Assembly (NCBI GenBank): GCA_021851465.1
Contig: JAJZDL010000195.1
Coordinates: 1 to 5,107, forward strand
Source of the DNA: Acidobacteriota bacterium
GTDB taxonomy: Bacteria; Acidobacteriota; Terriglobia; Terriglobales; Acidobacteriaceae
Direction of reading: 5' to 3'
DNA length: 5,107 nt
Both the position numbers and the translations under genes were made by a program. Below the pieces are notes generated by a model, which saw only the letters and a list, made by a program, of their open reading frames with translations, was not told the DNA's origin and ran no database searches. Shown in pieces: positions 4,953-5,107 of the stretch. Every line of letters starts with the position of its first letter. Position 1 is the stretch's first letter.

Positions 4953-5107
4953 GGCCCAGCGGAATCGGATGCACTTGAGTGAGCGCATTCCTTTGGCGTG
5001 CGGGTTCTTCTTGGCGTGGGCGGCGGGCGCGAAAGTATATATTTAATAGTCTATATTAAGACCCCCCCCATCCCCCCCTTTCTGCATTTCGCGGGGTAAG
5101 GTGAGTG
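4953..5107. other. Intergenic region after araD, no gene seen
   Basis: No coding sequence is supported. The first part has a weak GGAAT (4961-4965) / ATTCC (4987-4991) pairing that might form a loose 3' structure after araD, without a T-run. The octamer TTGGCGTG occurs twice (4993-5000 and 5011-5018), 18 bp apart. From 5035 the composition switches abruptly to AT-rich and then to a poly-C tract. The last bases, GGGGTAAGGTGAGTG, are purine-rich and could be the ribosome-binding region of a gene beyond the edge, but no start can be assigned. Confidence 0.6.
5035..5080. repeat. AT-rich inverted repeat followed by C8-AT-C7 tract
   Basis: TTAATA (5043-5048) and TATTAA (5054-5059) form a perfect inverted repeat around GTCTA. 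TATATT also occurs as a direct repeat (5038-5043 and 5052-5057). Three bases on, eight Cs (5062-5069), AT and seven Cs (5072-5078) follow. The AT block holds plausible -10 sequences, so part of it may be a promoter for a gene to the right. The abrupt AT-to-C change looks like a discrete intergenic element. I have the impression that such tracts recur in acidobacterial genomes, but this was not checked. Confidence 0.5.

Noticed and set aside
4353..4988. Minus-strand open frame antisense to araD
   Set aside because: Arg-rich shadow; araD has its full active site on the plus strand.

Overview
This high-GC window (roughly 60-65% G+C by eye) looks like chromosomal DNA from a free-living bacterium. 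Gene content, protein style and the AT-rich plus poly-C intergenic tract at the right edge suggest an acidobacterium of the Terriglobia type (Granulicella/Edaphobacter/Terriglobus). That placement is inference from familiarity and was not tested. There is no tRNA, rRNA, insertion sequence, phage gene or CRISPR array.

Left half, minus strand, in transcription order: a 156-residue membrane-anchored protein of unknown function (2779-2309), a 19-bp palindrome directly after its stop, a 200-bp gap, then larC (2108-642) and larB (645 to beyond the left edge). larC and larB overlap by four bases (ATGA) and are very probably co-translated. LarB and LarC carry out the first and last steps in making the nickel-pincer nucleotide (NPN) cofactor of lactate racemase and related LarA-type enzymes. 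The sulfur-transfer enzyme LarE and any LarA client are not in view; they may lie beyond the left edge or elsewhere. LarC is one continuous reading frame, unlike the frameshifted larC1/larC2 of Lactobacillus plantarum. It carries an 84-residue insert with 20 histidines that looks like a nickel-binding or nickel-storage tail.

A 230-bp divergent region (2780-3009) separates this block from the plus-strand genes. It contains a perfect 15-bp palindrome and a good promoter whose -10 box lies exactly where a leaderless transcript would start.

Right half, plus strand: a family-2 polyprenyl-phosphate-type glycosyltransferase with two C-terminal membrane segments (3010-3987), a very short membrane protein with a perfect lipobox (3998-4168), and an L-ribulose-5-phosphate 4-epimerase, araD (4239-4952). 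The glycosyltransferase and the small protein are 10 bases apart and may be co-transcribed. araD has its own AT-rich upstream sequence, no Shine-Dalgarno and no other arabinose gene beside it. The last 155 bases are intergenic and end in an AT-rich inverted repeat followed by C8-AT-C7.

Most of the window is conventional metabolism. The points most worth a second look are the His-rich LarC insert, the probable leaderless starts, the overlooked 56-residue protein and the AT/poly-C intergenic element.
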